Of a stretch of 7,385 nt of DNA, positions 1 through 6,346 are shown piece by piece. The stretch spans positions 1-7,385 of the forward strand of contig JAPLJW010000041.1 of assembly GCA_026388365.1 (NCBI GenBank), in the 5' to 3' direction. The notes beneath the pieces were generated by a model. The model ran no database searches. It was given only the letters and a program-made list of their open reading frames with translations, and was not told the origin of the DNA. This DNA comes from Deltaproteobacteria bacterium. Lineage in GTDB: Bacteria > Desulfobacterota > Syntrophia > Syntrophales > UBA5619. The position numbers were made by a program, and so were the translations under genes. Position 1 is the first letter of the stretch, and each line of letters starts with the position of its first letter.

Positions 1-698
1 AGTTTGTTGATCCTCTCCAGGACCTCCCGTTCCATCTTGGCAATTTCCGGGTCGGGATTCCGCTGCCCCACTTTCCGCAACAGGGCCTTCTTGGCCAGAA
101 TGGCCGTCCTCTCGAATGTGCCGCCAATGCCGACGCCGACAATCGTCGGAGGGCAGGGGTTGGAACCGGATTCTTTCATGCGGGTGACGATGAAATCCTT
201 GATGCCTTCAGCACCCGCCGAAGGCGCCAGCATGTGGACGCGGCTCATATTCTCCGCGCCCCCCCCCTTCGGGACAGCCATGATTCTGATCTTGTCGCCG
301 GGAACGATATCATAATGGATGATCGCCGGGGTATTGTCCCCGGTATTCTTTCGGGTAAAGGGATTGCAGGCCGACTTTCTCAGGTATCCCTCTTTGTACC
401 CCTGCCGCACGCCCTCGTTAATGGCGTCCCTCAGATTCCCCCCGACCACATGAACATCCTGACCCATATCGACAAATACGACGGCAAGACCCGTATCCTG
501 GCAGATGGGGTACTCCCCCTGCGCTGCGATGGCGACGTTCTCCTTGAGTTCCTTGATCACTTCCCGCGCAACGGGGGACTCATCGCTCTGAATCCTCCGG
601 TCGAATTCGTCAATCACATCCTGCCCCAATTTATAATTGGCGTCGATAAAGAGGTCCTTGACCGTTTGGATAATCTTGTCAACCTGGATCTCCCTCAT
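1..698 (-). CDS. Class I fumarate hydratase, alpha subunit (5' part, runs off left edge)
   Basis: This is the N-terminal 232 residues of an iron-sulfur hydro-lyase alpha subunit; the family is usually about 280 residues, so some 50 are missing beyond the left edge. It would interconvert fumarate and malate in the cytoplasm using a 4Fe-4S cluster bound by the alpha chain. Visible motifs are CQDTG (cluster Cys66), GYLRKS near 104-109, RKNTGDNTPA near 116-125, PKGGGAENMS near 143-152, NPCPP (Cys182, likely second cluster ligand) and VGVGIGGTFE near 187-196. The third expected cysteine lies outside. The ATG at 698 has AAGGGGG six bases upstream and begins where family members begin. The homologous L(+)-tartrate dehydratase alpha subunit cannot be excluded, but the neighbouring Sdh and malic enzyme favour fumarase. 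A beta subunit is expected next. The gene follows the malic enzyme gene, from which a small repeat separates it. Confidence 0.93.
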   Translation of the reverse strand, partial: MREIQVDKIIQTVKDLFIDANYKLGQDVIDEFDRRIQSDESPVAREVIKELKENVAIAAQGEYPICQDTGLAVVFVDMGQDVHVVGGNLRDAINEGVRQGYKEGYLRKSACNPFTRKNTGDNTPAIIHYDIVPGDKIRIMAVPKGGGAENMSRVHMLAPSAGAEGIKDFIVTRMKESGSNPCPPTIVGVGIGGTFERTAILAKKALLRKVGQRNPDPEIAKMEREVLERINK

Positions 699-716
699 GC
701 TTGACCCCCTTTCTCC

Positions 717-725
717 TCACTTCTT
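717..725. repeat. Target-site duplication, left copy
   Basis: TCACTTCTT abuts the left end of the small inverted-repeat element and is identical to 872-880. Read on the minus strand it is AAGAAGTGA, repeating the last two lysine codons and stop codon of the malic enzyme gene on the fumarase side of the insertion. Confidence 0.75.
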
Positions 726-873
726 GACGGCTTTGTAAAAAGTCCGGATGCTGCGTTGCGCTTCACCCTTCGTCGTTGCAGCGTACGCTAAAGTACGCCT
801 CACTCCTCAGGGCTCGCGAGCCTTGCCGGAGCCTGCCCCGGCGGAAGCCGGGGGAGCTTTTTACGAGAGCGTC
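726..873. mobile_element. MITE-like inverted-repeat insertion between malic enzyme and fumarase genes
   Basis: This is a 148-base non-coding element. Its ends are imperfect inverted repeats: 726-742 matches the reverse complement of 857-873 at 13 of 17 positions, including a perfect GTAAAAAG core (735-742 and 857-864). Inside are a 6-base stem with 6-base loop (781-786/793-798), a perfect 12-base palindrome GGCTCGCGAGCC (811-822) and a 7-base stem with GGAA loop (836-842/847-853). An exact direct repeat, TCACTTCTT, flanks it at 717-725 and 872-880; seven of those bases lie strictly outside the inverted repeats, as expected of a target-site duplication. There is no transposase gene, so any movement would need one supplied in trans. 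From memory it resembles dispersed intergenic repeats of deltaproteobacterial genomes, but I could not check this. The exact edge is uncertain by two bases (871 or 873). Confidence 0.78.
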
Positions 874-880
874 ACTTCTT
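872..880. repeat. Target-site duplication, right copy (contains malic enzyme stop codon)
   Basis: TCACTTCTT abuts the right end of the small inverted-repeat element and matches 717-725 exactly. On the minus strand it encodes the terminal Lys-Lys-stop of the malic enzyme. Bases 872-873 are also the last two of the inverted repeat, so the duplication is 7 or 9 bases depending on where the element is taken to end. Confidence 0.75.
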
Positions 881-2329
881 CACCTGTTCAATGGCCCGTT
901 TCAGGGCGTTCTGGAGCATGCTGATCGGCGGTTTCCGGATGAAGTTTTTCTCCATCAGGTGGTGGATGAGTTTGCGGGATTCCTTGATGTCGTCCTCGGC
1001 CCGCTTGAAGGCCTCTTTGCCTGTCATCTTCACCCGGGCCACGCCGTCCTTGATGGCCTGCATGGCCACGTCGCGGGCCTCGGCGGGAAAGACCTCCCAC
1101 TCATCCATCTTGGGCATGATGTTGTCCGGGTTGATGCCCCGCTTCTCCGCGGTCTTGGCCACGGAGTAGGCCGCTGCGATGGCCATGTTGTCCGTGATCT
1201 TCGAGGCCTTGACGAGGAGGGCCCCTTTCAGGATCCCCGGGAAGCCGAGGGAGTTGTTCACCTGGTTGGGGAAGTCCCCGCGGCCCGTAGCGGCGATGTA
1301 GGCCCCCGCTTCCTTGGCGGCGTAGGGGTAGATCTCCGGCACGGGGTTCGCGCAGGCAAAGACGATCGCCTTTTTCCCCATGGAGCTCACCCAGGCGGGT
1401 TTGATCACGTCCGGCCCCGGCGTGGACAGGGCAATGAGGACATCGGCGCCCTTCATGGCCGCATCGATGGAATTGACCTTCTTCGGGTTTGTGGCCTTGC
1501 AGATCTCCCACTTCCGGTAGAACCGCTTGTCCGCCTGGAGATCCTTGCGGCCCTTGTGGAGTCCCCCCTTGGAATCGCAGACGATGACCTTTTCCGGGTC
1601 CGCCCCGGCCTGGAGGATCAGGCGGATGATCGTCGTATTCGAGGCGCCCGCGCCGAACATCGCGAGGCGGACGTCCTTCAGCTCCTTGCCCGCCACCTTG
1701 AGGGCGTTGACGAGCCCGGCCAGGGTCACGGAACCGGTGCCCTGGGCATCGTCATGCCAGACCGGGATCTGGCAGGCATCGCGCAGGGTGTCGAGGACCT
1801 TGAAACAGTTCGGTTGGGAGATGTCCTCCAGGTTGACAGCGCCGAAACTCGGCTCCAGCATCTTGACGAAATCGATGATCTTGTCGGGATCATGCTCGCC
1901 CTTGGCGTTGTAGCTGTTGATGCACAGCGCGACGCCGTCCACGCCGCCCAGGTACTTCATCAGGAAGGCCTTGCCTTCCATGACGCCGAGCCCGCCGGAT
2001 GGCGTCACATCGCCGTCCCCCAAGACGCGGGTGGAGTCGCTCACCACGGCAACGAGGTTGCCCCGGTTGGACAATTCAAATGAAGAATTGTTGTTGTCCC
2101 GGATGGTTGTGGAGACCTTGGACACGCCGGGGGTGTACCAGACATTGAACCAGTTGAACCCGTAAACACCGGCCTTGGGGACGGTCATCATCTTGCCGCC
2201 ATAGAATTTGTGGGCATCGTAAGCGAGTTCCTTCAGGAACAGGGTCTGCCCCTTGGCGATCTGTCCTTCCGTAAAATTCTTCGGGAAGGCCTTCCGTAAA
2301 TCGGTCAGTGCAAAGTCAATCTTACCCAT
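872..2329 (-). CDS. Malic enzyme (oxaloacetate-decarboxylating malate dehydrogenase), divergent subfamily
   Basis: This 485-residue cytoplasmic enzyme should oxidatively decarboxylate malate to pyruvate and CO2 with NAD(P), or run in reverse. The malic domain contains YTPGVSKVS with probable catalytic Tyr65, VMEGKA with catalytic Lys120, and NLEDI (metal-binding Glu168, Asp169). VWHDDAQGTG follows near 190-199, then the nucleotide-binding loop FGAGAS (225-230), and TGRGDFPNQVNN-LGFPG near 348-364. Several motifs depart from the usual small bacterial form: GDGDVTPSGG replaces the usual LGLGNIGP region, and HDDAQGTG replaces HDDQHGTA. Residues from about 434 onward form a lysine-rich, probably helical tail longer than in typical 380-440 residue enzymes. 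No fused phosphotransacetylase domain is present. The start at 2329 has AAAGGAG ten bases upstream (2340-2346). Cofactor preference cannot be read with confidence. The stop codon sits at the edge of an inserted repeat. Confidence 0.9.
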   Translation of the reverse strand: MGKIDFALTDLRKAFPKNFTEGQIAKGQTLFLKELAYDAHKFYGGKMMTVPKAGVYGFNWFNVWYTPGVSKVSTTIRDNNNSSFELSNRGNLVAVVSDSTRVLGDGDVTPSGGLGVMEGKAFLMKYLGGVDGVALCINSYNAKGEHDPDKIIDFVKMLEPSFGAVNLEDISQPNCFKVLDTLRDACQIPVWHDDAQGTGSVTLAGLVNALKVAGKELKDVRLAMFGAGASNTTIIRLILQAGADPEKVIVCDSKGGLHKGRKDLQADKRFYRKWEICKATNPKKVNSIDAAMKGADVLIALSTPGPDVIKPAWVSSMGKKAIVFACANPVPEIYPYAAKEAGAYIAATGRGDFPNQVNNSLGFPGILKGALLVKASKITDNMAIAAAYSVAKTAEKRGINPDNIMPKMDEWEVFPAEARDVAMQAIKDGVARVKMTGKEAFKRAEDDIKESRKLIHHLMEKNFIRKPPISMLQNALKRAIEQVKK

Positions 2330-2607
2330 ACAATCCTTACTCCTTTCTCTGTGTTTTTTCCTGTTTAGGATTCGACGAACCTTGCGATGCGTCGTTGTTC
2401 TTCAACCGGTTTTCCTGTTGCGGTATGCGGAGATGTAAGCCGAAGGGACGGAGAATAAAGGGCGCCGCCGGACAAGACTTGTTTTCGAAGCCGCCCCTGT
2501 CGACAAACTGCGCAGGATAACAATCAGGCATAGATTCAAGGTCTGTCTTGGATGGTCTTCTGACTCAAAAGGAAAACCCGACGCCTTGTGCAGAAATCGT
2601 ATGTTTT

Positions 2608-2634
2608 ATTATCTAACCCATTCCATGATGTCAA
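2608..2634 (-). promoter_or_regulatory. Candidate sigma-70-type promoter for the malic enzyme transcript
   Basis: Read on the minus strand, a perfect TTGACA (2634-2629) is followed after 15 bases by GATAAT (2613-2608), a 5-of-6 match to the -10 consensus. The region is AT-rich, with a T-run just upstream of the -35 box. The 15-base spacer is shorter than the usual 17. Transcription would start near 2600, giving a leader of about 270 bases before the malic enzyme ATG. A start this far upstream supports separate transcription of the malic enzyme and fumarase genes from the sdh operon. Confidence 0.5.
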
Positions 2635-2656
2635 GAAAAAAAGTGAAAAACGATTT

Positions 2657-2676
2657 CCGGCACGACACTCCGGCAC
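2657..2676. repeat. Tandem 7-base repeat upstream of the malic enzyme promoter
   Basis: CCGGCAC occurs twice on the plus strand with a period of 13 bases (2657-2663 and 2670-2676). It lies about 23-42 bases upstream of the candidate -35 box. Direct repeats at this position can be activator sites, but two short copies may be chance. No regulator can be named. Confidence 0.25.
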
Positions 2677-2831
2677 CGTTCAGAAATGCTTTGCAGCACC
2701 GACCTTTACGGCTACCCTCATCCGTTCATTTCCGGACGGTCAAAGGGGCCATGTCTCTGGCCGTAAAATATGTTACACGGAACAACCGCTGTGAGTCTTC
2801 ACGAAGATGCACCGCGTATCTGAACGGCTAT

Positions 2832-3224
2832 TTATTTCACGGTGACCACGGGACAAGGGGCTTCGAGAATGACATATTGGGCGGTAGAACCGAAAATGAA
2901 TTTACCGACTTTGGATTTTTTCTCCACCCCAAGGATGATTTCGTCGATATGTTTTTCTTTCGCGAAGTTCACAATGTCTTCCCCCGGAGAAAGCCCGCGG
3001 ATTAGCAAATGCACTTCACAGGGGATGTTGTCCCGTTCAAAGATGGCCTTGACGTAATCGAGTTCGTGCTCGGCTTTTCTAATATCCTCTTGTTCCTTCT
3101 CGGATCCTTGTACCATGGACGTGAGAACATACACGGTTGCATCGGTATCTTTGGCACGTTTCTTCGCAACTTTCACCGCCTCTTTCGCCGCATTGGATCT
3201 GTCATAGCCGACCATAATTTTCAT
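2832..3224 (-). CDS. Universal stress protein, single UspA domain
   Basis: This 130-residue protein has the usual length of a one-domain universal stress protein. It opens with the beta strand KIMVGYDRSNAAKEAV and ends with the family signature region EIILGV...FGSTAQYVILEAPCPVVTV. The nucleotide-binding pattern G-x2-G-x9-G-S/T is partial: Gly99 and Gly112-Ser113-Thr114 are present with correct spacing, but Lys102 replaces the second glycine, so ATP binding is plausible rather than certain. Such proteins act in the cytoplasm in stress or energy-limitation responses; the partner here is unknown. ATG at 3224 has AAAGGAG six bases upstream, and MKIMVGYD is the normal family N-terminus. A longer reading frame through the preceding gene is a shadow in another frame. 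It lies 37 bases after the DapA-like gene, probably last in that operon. Its codons look more AT-rich than its neighbours'. Confidence 0.92.
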   Translation of the reverse strand: MKIMVGYDRSNAAKEAVKVAKKRAKDTDATVYVLTSMVQGSEKEQEDIRKAEHELDYVKAIFERDNIPCEVHLLIRGLSPGEDIVNFAKEKHIDEIILGVEKKSKVGKFIFGSTAQYVILEAPCPVVTVK

Positions 3225-3261
3225 CACAGACTCCTTTCGAGTTCTTTTTCGGAGGCGCGCC

Positions 3262-4155
3262 TCAGACCGGGAGGGCGCCCACATCGCGCAGGATTTTTTC
3301 GAGCGCCCTGCGCCCTTCGGGATCAAGCTGCTTCTGCGGCGGGAGGGGAGCACCCACCGGAAATCCCTGCATCTCGAGCCCCGCCTTGACGCACGCGGCC
3401 AGGGAATACCGCTGGAAGGCCACGTTGACGGGCCATTGCTTTTTCTGAAGGGCCGCCGCTTCCTCCCACCGGCCCTGCCGGGCTGTTTCGAACAGGGCAA
3501 TGCTCTGCTCCGGAATGACACAGGCGGGACCGGACATCCAGCCGACGCCGCCAATGAGAAACACGAACAGCGGAACGGAAGAGGTATCGCTGAAGAGTTT
3601 GATCCGGTCGCCGAGGGTCGTGACGATGGACATGAGTTTGCCCACATTCCCCGACGCATCCTTAAGGTATTGGATGTTCGGTTCCTCGGCGAGCGCCCGG
3701 AGCGCTTCGACGGAAAAATCCCAGGTCTGGAATTTCGGATTCGTATACAGGGTAATCGGGCAGGACACGGCCCGGGCCACGGCCCGGAAATGGGCGACGA
3801 CCTGCTGGTCGTTGAGGGGAAAGTAGCCCGGCATGACGGCCAGGATCCCGTCCACGCCCAGTTTCTCCGTCTCCGCGGCCTCCCGGACGGCGCCGGGGGT
3901 TGACGTATTGCAGACGCCCGCCACAACGGGAACCCGTCCTGCCGCCGCCTGGACCGTGACCTCCACGGTCCGCCGCTTCGTCTCCCAGTCCAGATAGGGG
4001 GCCTCGCCGGTGCTGCCCAGGGGCGTCAGGCCGTGCACCCCCTTGCGGATCAGGTGTTCCACGAGATCGGCCAGAGGCTGTTCCTTCAGCCTGCCCGCCT
4101 CGGTGAGGGGTGTAACCAAATAGGGGAAAATGCCGGTGAATGCTTTGGCGCCCAT
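3262..4155 (-). CDS. DapA-superfamily (dihydrodipicolinate synthase/N-acetylneuraminate lyase-like) aldolase
   Basis: This 297-residue class I aldolase or lyase of the DapA superfamily should be a cytoplasmic TIM barrel. Catalytic features are present: GSTGE at 47-51, the active-site tyrosine in YTNP (Tyr137), and the Schiff-base lysine in YLKDASGN (Lys165). The family forms a Schiff base with pyruvate or another 2-oxoacid and adds or removes an aldehyde-like partner. It is probably not the lysine-pathway enzyme: the usual YNVPxR is YTNPKF here, so the arginine that binds aspartate semialdehyde is missing. From memory it resembles a broadly distributed, functionally unassigned group with PLGSTGE and YTNPxFQ motifs and GGVGWMSGPAC near 202-212. 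ATG at 4155 has AAAGGAGG five bases upstream. It follows the MmgE/PrpD gene by 91 bases and precedes the stress protein by 37. Substrate unknown. Confidence 0.88.
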   Translation of the reverse strand: MGAKAFTGIFPYLVTPLTEAGRLKEQPLADLVEHLIRKGVHGLTPLGSTGEAPYLDWETKRRTVEVTVQAAAGRVPVVAGVCNTSTPGAVREAAETEKLGVDGILAVMPGYFPLNDQQVVAHFRAVARAVSCPITLYTNPKFQTWDFSVEALRALAEEPNIQYLKDASGNVGKLMSIVTTLGDRIKLFSDTSSVPLFVFLIGGVGWMSGPACVIPEQSIALFETARQGRWEEAAALQKKQWPVNVAFQRYSLAACVKAGLEMQGFPVGAPLPPQKQLDPEGRRALEKILRDVGALPV

Positions 4156-4246
4156 GCTATCCTCCTTTGTTGCTGCTTCTTGTCTGTCGTTGTTGCTTCC
4201 TTCCCGACCGTTGCTCGGTTTGTTTCCGATTCCGGCCTGGGCGACT

Positions 4247-5599
4247 CTACGCCGAGAGGAGCAGGCCGATATCGGGGATTTCTTCGAGATGGAGGACCCG
4301 CTCTATGAGAATCTCCGCCCGCGACGGCGGGATCACCCCCGCGACCAAGGACTTGAATTTTCCGATGACCTCCTCCTCGGAAAGGGGGTTCTCCGGATCA
4401 CCCTTGGGGTATTCATTCGCCGCGGCAAGCTGCCGCCCGTCCTTCAGCACAATCCGCACGCGCGCCGGCCATTTGCGCGGGTAGGCCCCGGTCAGTTCGG
4501 GGTCGCTCTGGATCCGCACCTTCCTCATCAGCGAGAGAATGTCGGCGTCCCGCAGCCGGTCATCCGTGAAATCGCCGAGCTGAACATGACCATACCGGAG
4601 GGCCGTCGCAACACAGAAGGGGAGGCAGAATTTCGCCAGGTAGGGGGTCTTGGGTTCCACACCGCCCAGCAGATCGAGGGCGGCCTGGTACAAGGAAACA
4701 TGAACCTCTTCCACGTCATCCGGCCGAAACGTCTTCCCGCCGGTCGCCAGGAGGATGGCATCGAGCATGGAGTGGGTATGGCCGCAGGAGGCATGGTATT
4801 TCAGGGAGTTGCGGTCCCCGTGGAAGACCTCCCCCAGGCCGTCGCAGCATTTTTTCTCGTCAAAATCCCGGGAGGTGGCGCGGAAGAACCCTTTCTCCCC
4901 TTCCAGGATGCGCCTCGCCCCGGTAAAACCTTCCTTCGCAAGAAGGGCCGCAAGCAGGCCGTTGAGGGCCGCCTTCCCCGGGTGAAGCTGTTTGCTCATG
5001 GCGCTTTCCTCAAGGAATTCCCAGAGCCCGGCGGCCTGGGTCCCCGCGGAGCCCAGGGCCCAGGCGAGCTGATCCCCGTTCAGGTCCAGGAGCTTGGCCG
5101 CCCCGGCGGCGGCGCCGAAAACGCCGCACGTGCTCGTCGTGTGCCAGTAATGGTAATGGCTGGGGCCGACGGCGAGGGCGATGCGGATCCCCACCTCGTA
5201 GCCGGCGGAGATGGCGACGATGAGGTCCCGGCCGGAGGCGTGCTGCCGCTCCGCCATGGCGAAAGCGGCAGGCATGACCACACAGGCCGGATGGAAAATC
5301 GATTCACGATGAAGATCATCCATCTCCACGACATGGGAGGACGCCCCGTTAACGAGGGCGGCGAACAGGCCATTGCTCCGGGATCCGTCGGGAATCACCG
5401 TGGCCTCCTCCGTTCCCCCGAGGCCGCGGACCACGTCCCGCACCATCCGGACCGGAGGGAGGTTCCCTCCGGCATAGGCAGAGCCAAGCCAGTCCAGGAA
5501 AAAGATCTTCATCCGGGAAACATGATCCCGGCTGAGGTCGGCAAACGTGAGGCCGCATACGTAGCGGGCCAGGCGGTCGGCAATAATTTCGGCAGGCAT
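4247..5599 (-). CDS. MmgE/PrpD-family protein (dehydratase, isomerase or decarboxylase of a di/tricarboxylate)
   Basis: This 450-residue protein is full length for the MmgE/PrpD family, which includes 2-methylcitrate dehydratase, cis-aconitate decarboxylase and iminodisuccinate epimerase. Family landmarks are NGASSHVVEMDDLH (84-97), FHPACVVMPAA (102-112), GYEVGIRI (133-140), a histidine in WHTTSTCGVFGAA (His153), SKQLHPGKAALNGLLAALLA (Lys203, His206) and the C-terminal KYHASCGHTHSMLDA (267-281). These histidines and the lysine match the polar active-site set known from cis-aconitate decarboxylase, so it is probably active. The chosen start at 5599 has AGGAGG five bases upstream. The frame stays open to 5674, but that extension lies wholly inside sdhB with no ribosome site. 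Only 10 bases separate it from sdhB, suggesting translational coupling. The reaction cannot be determined; context suggests a succinate- or citrate-like acid. Confidence 0.9.
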   Translation of the reverse strand: MPAEIIADRLARYVCGLTFADLSRDHVSRMKIFFLDWLGSAYAGGNLPPVRMVRDVVRGLGGTEEATVIPDGSRSNGLFAALVNGASSHVVEMDDLHRESIFHPACVVMPAAFAMAERQHASGRDLIVAISAGYEVGIRIALAVGPSHYHYWHTTSTCGVFGAAAGAAKLLDLNGDQLAWALGSAGTQAAGLWEFLEESAMSKQLHPGKAALNGLLAALLAKEGFTGARRILEGEKGFFRATSRDFDEKKCCDGLGEVFHGDRNSLKYHASCGHTHSMLDAILLATGGKTFRPDDVEEVHVSLYQAALDLLGGVEPKTPYLAKFCLPFCVATALRYGHVQLGDFTDDRLRDADILSLMRKVRIQSDPELTGAYPRKWPARVRIVLKDGRQLAAANEYPKGDPENPLSEEEVIGKFKSLVAGVIPPSRAEILIERVLHLEEIPDIGLLLSA

Positions 5600-5604
5600 G
5601 ACTT

Positions 5605-5610
5605 CCTCCT
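5605..5610 (-). promoter_or_regulatory. Ribosome site overlapping the sdhB stop codon; fixes the MmgE/PrpD start
   Basis: On the minus strand AGGAGG begins with the last base of the sdhB TAA stop and lies five bases before ATG at 5599. This selects 5599 over the longer open frame beginning at 5674 and implies coupled translation of the two genes. Confidence 0.85.
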
Positions 5611-6320
5611 TAAAAAGCCCCTTCCTTCGCCAGGGCAATAAAGTGGGCGACATCGATCTTCTTCGGGCAAACATGGGTGCAGGCCTTGGAGGTGTGGCAG
5701 CGATACACCCCCTCTTCGCTGTAGAGCAGGGCCAGGCGCTCGTCCTTCTCCTCCTCCCGGCTGTCCATGAGTCGAATCACACTGGCCATGGCCGCATTGG
5801 AACCGATGAAATTCCGGTGGGTGCTGATGCAGGCCGTGGCGCAGCAAAAACAGTTGATGCAGCGGGTGGCGTCCTCGTACCGGGCGATCTCCTTCGGGGA
5901 AATCTGGAGTTCCGTCACCCCGGGCGGGGGCTCGATGGGACGGATGACATAGGGCTTGGCCCGGTGGACGCGTTCGTAGGCCTGCTCCCAGTCCACGACG
6001 AGGTCCCGGACCACAGGAGCGACGGTGACGGGTTCGATCCGGAAGCGCGTCGTGCCGAACAGCGCAACGGCATTCTCCACGAGAAGTTCGCAGGCCAGCA
6101 TGGGCCGGCCGTTAACCTGTACGGAACAACTCCCGCACTGTCCGTGTTCGCAGGAAGAGACCCAGGTGAGGGTGGCATCCTGCTCCACATTGATCCTCCG
6201 GAACAGATCGACGAATCTCAGGATCCCCCCTGCCTCCAGCCCGTAGGTCTGGTCCCAGCTCTTGTCTCCGTCCGGGTCGTACCGTCTGATGGTGAGGGTC
6301 AGTTGATAGGTCTGTGACAT
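5610..6320 (-). CDS. sdhB: Succinate dehydrogenase/fumarate reductase iron-sulfur subunit
   Basis: This 236-residue electron-transfer subunit carries electrons between the flavoprotein and a membrane anchor or soluble partner. All cluster ligands are visible. The N-terminal 2Fe-2S set is Cys57, Cys62, Cys65 and Cys77, in CEHGQCGSCS and MLAC. The C-terminal domain has a 4Fe-4S set (Cys154, Cys157, Cys160, Cys218) and a 3Fe-4S set (Cys164, Cys208, Cys214), in CINCFCCATAC and CHTSKACTHVCPK. The proline usually following the fourth cysteine of the first of these motifs is isoleucine here. There is no fused CCG domain of the thiol:fumarate reductase B type. ATG at 6320 has AAGGAG six bases upstream. 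It lies 26 bases after sdhA. Direction (succinate oxidation or fumarate reduction) is not readable. No cytochrome b gene follows; one could precede sdhA outside the window. Confidence 0.95.
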   Translation of the reverse strand: MSQTYQLTLTIRRYDPDGDKSWDQTYGLEAGGILRFVDLFRRINVEQDATLTWVSSCEHGQCGSCSVQVNGRPMLACELLVENAVALFGTTRFRIEPVTVAPVVRDLVVDWEQAYERVHRAKPYVIRPIEPPPGVTELQISPKEIARYEDATRCINCFCCATACISTHRNFIGSNAAMASVIRLMDSREEEKDERLALLYSEEGVYRCHTSKACTHVCPKKIDVAHFIALAKEGAF

Positions 6321-6346
6321 GATTTTCTCCTTCCCGTTAATCCGTA

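Larger units (their letters stand above)
2330..2831. other. Long intergenic region with promoter and malic enzyme leader
   Basis: About 500 bases separate the universal stress protein stop from the malic enzyme start, unlike the 10-91 base gaps in the upstream operon. It holds a candidate minus-strand promoter (2608-2634), a leader of about 270 bases, a 7-base direct repeat upstream of the promoter (2657-2663 and 2670-2676), and minor hairpins such as 2403-2420 (7-base stem with one mismatch, TTTT loop on the plus strand). I see no convincing protein gene, tRNA or strong intrinsic terminator here. The AT-rich stretch 2601-2660 contrasts with the GC-rich genes around it. Confidence 0.6.

Noticed and set aside
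836..862. Hairpin followed by five T, resembling an intrinsic terminator on the plus strand
   Set aside because: No plus-strand gene lies upstream. The T-run belongs to the terminal inverted repeat of the inserted element, and on the transcribed minus strand it reads as A.
776..2083. 435-codon open frame on the plus strand
   Set aside because: It lies opposite the malic enzyme, has a composition typical of the complement of GC-rich coding DNA, shows no family motifs, and starts inside the repeat element.
2337..2531. 64-codon minus-strand frame in the malic enzyme leader, ending inside the malic enzyme ribosome site
   Set aside because: A leader peptide was considered, but there is no ribosome site before its ATG and no recognisable motif, so I do not call it a gene.
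2747..2780. Inverted repeats after the stress protein gene as a transcription terminator
   Set aside because: The stem at 2747-2762 is only five base pairs and is not followed by a T-run on the minus strand; the palindrome at 2761-2780 is imperfect.
2586..3005. 139-codon plus-strand frame
   Set aside because: It crosses the intergenic region and is antisense to the universal stress protein, with no ribosome site or motif.
2832..3926. A 364-residue fusion reading into the universal stress protein
   Set aside because: The first two thirds are an out-of-frame reading of the DapA-like gene. The ATG at 3224 with AAAGGAG is the real start.
4130..5641. 503-codon open frame on the plus strand
   Set aside because: It is antisense to the MmgE/PrpD gene, which has clear motifs and a strong ribosome site; the plus-strand translation shows no recognisable domain.
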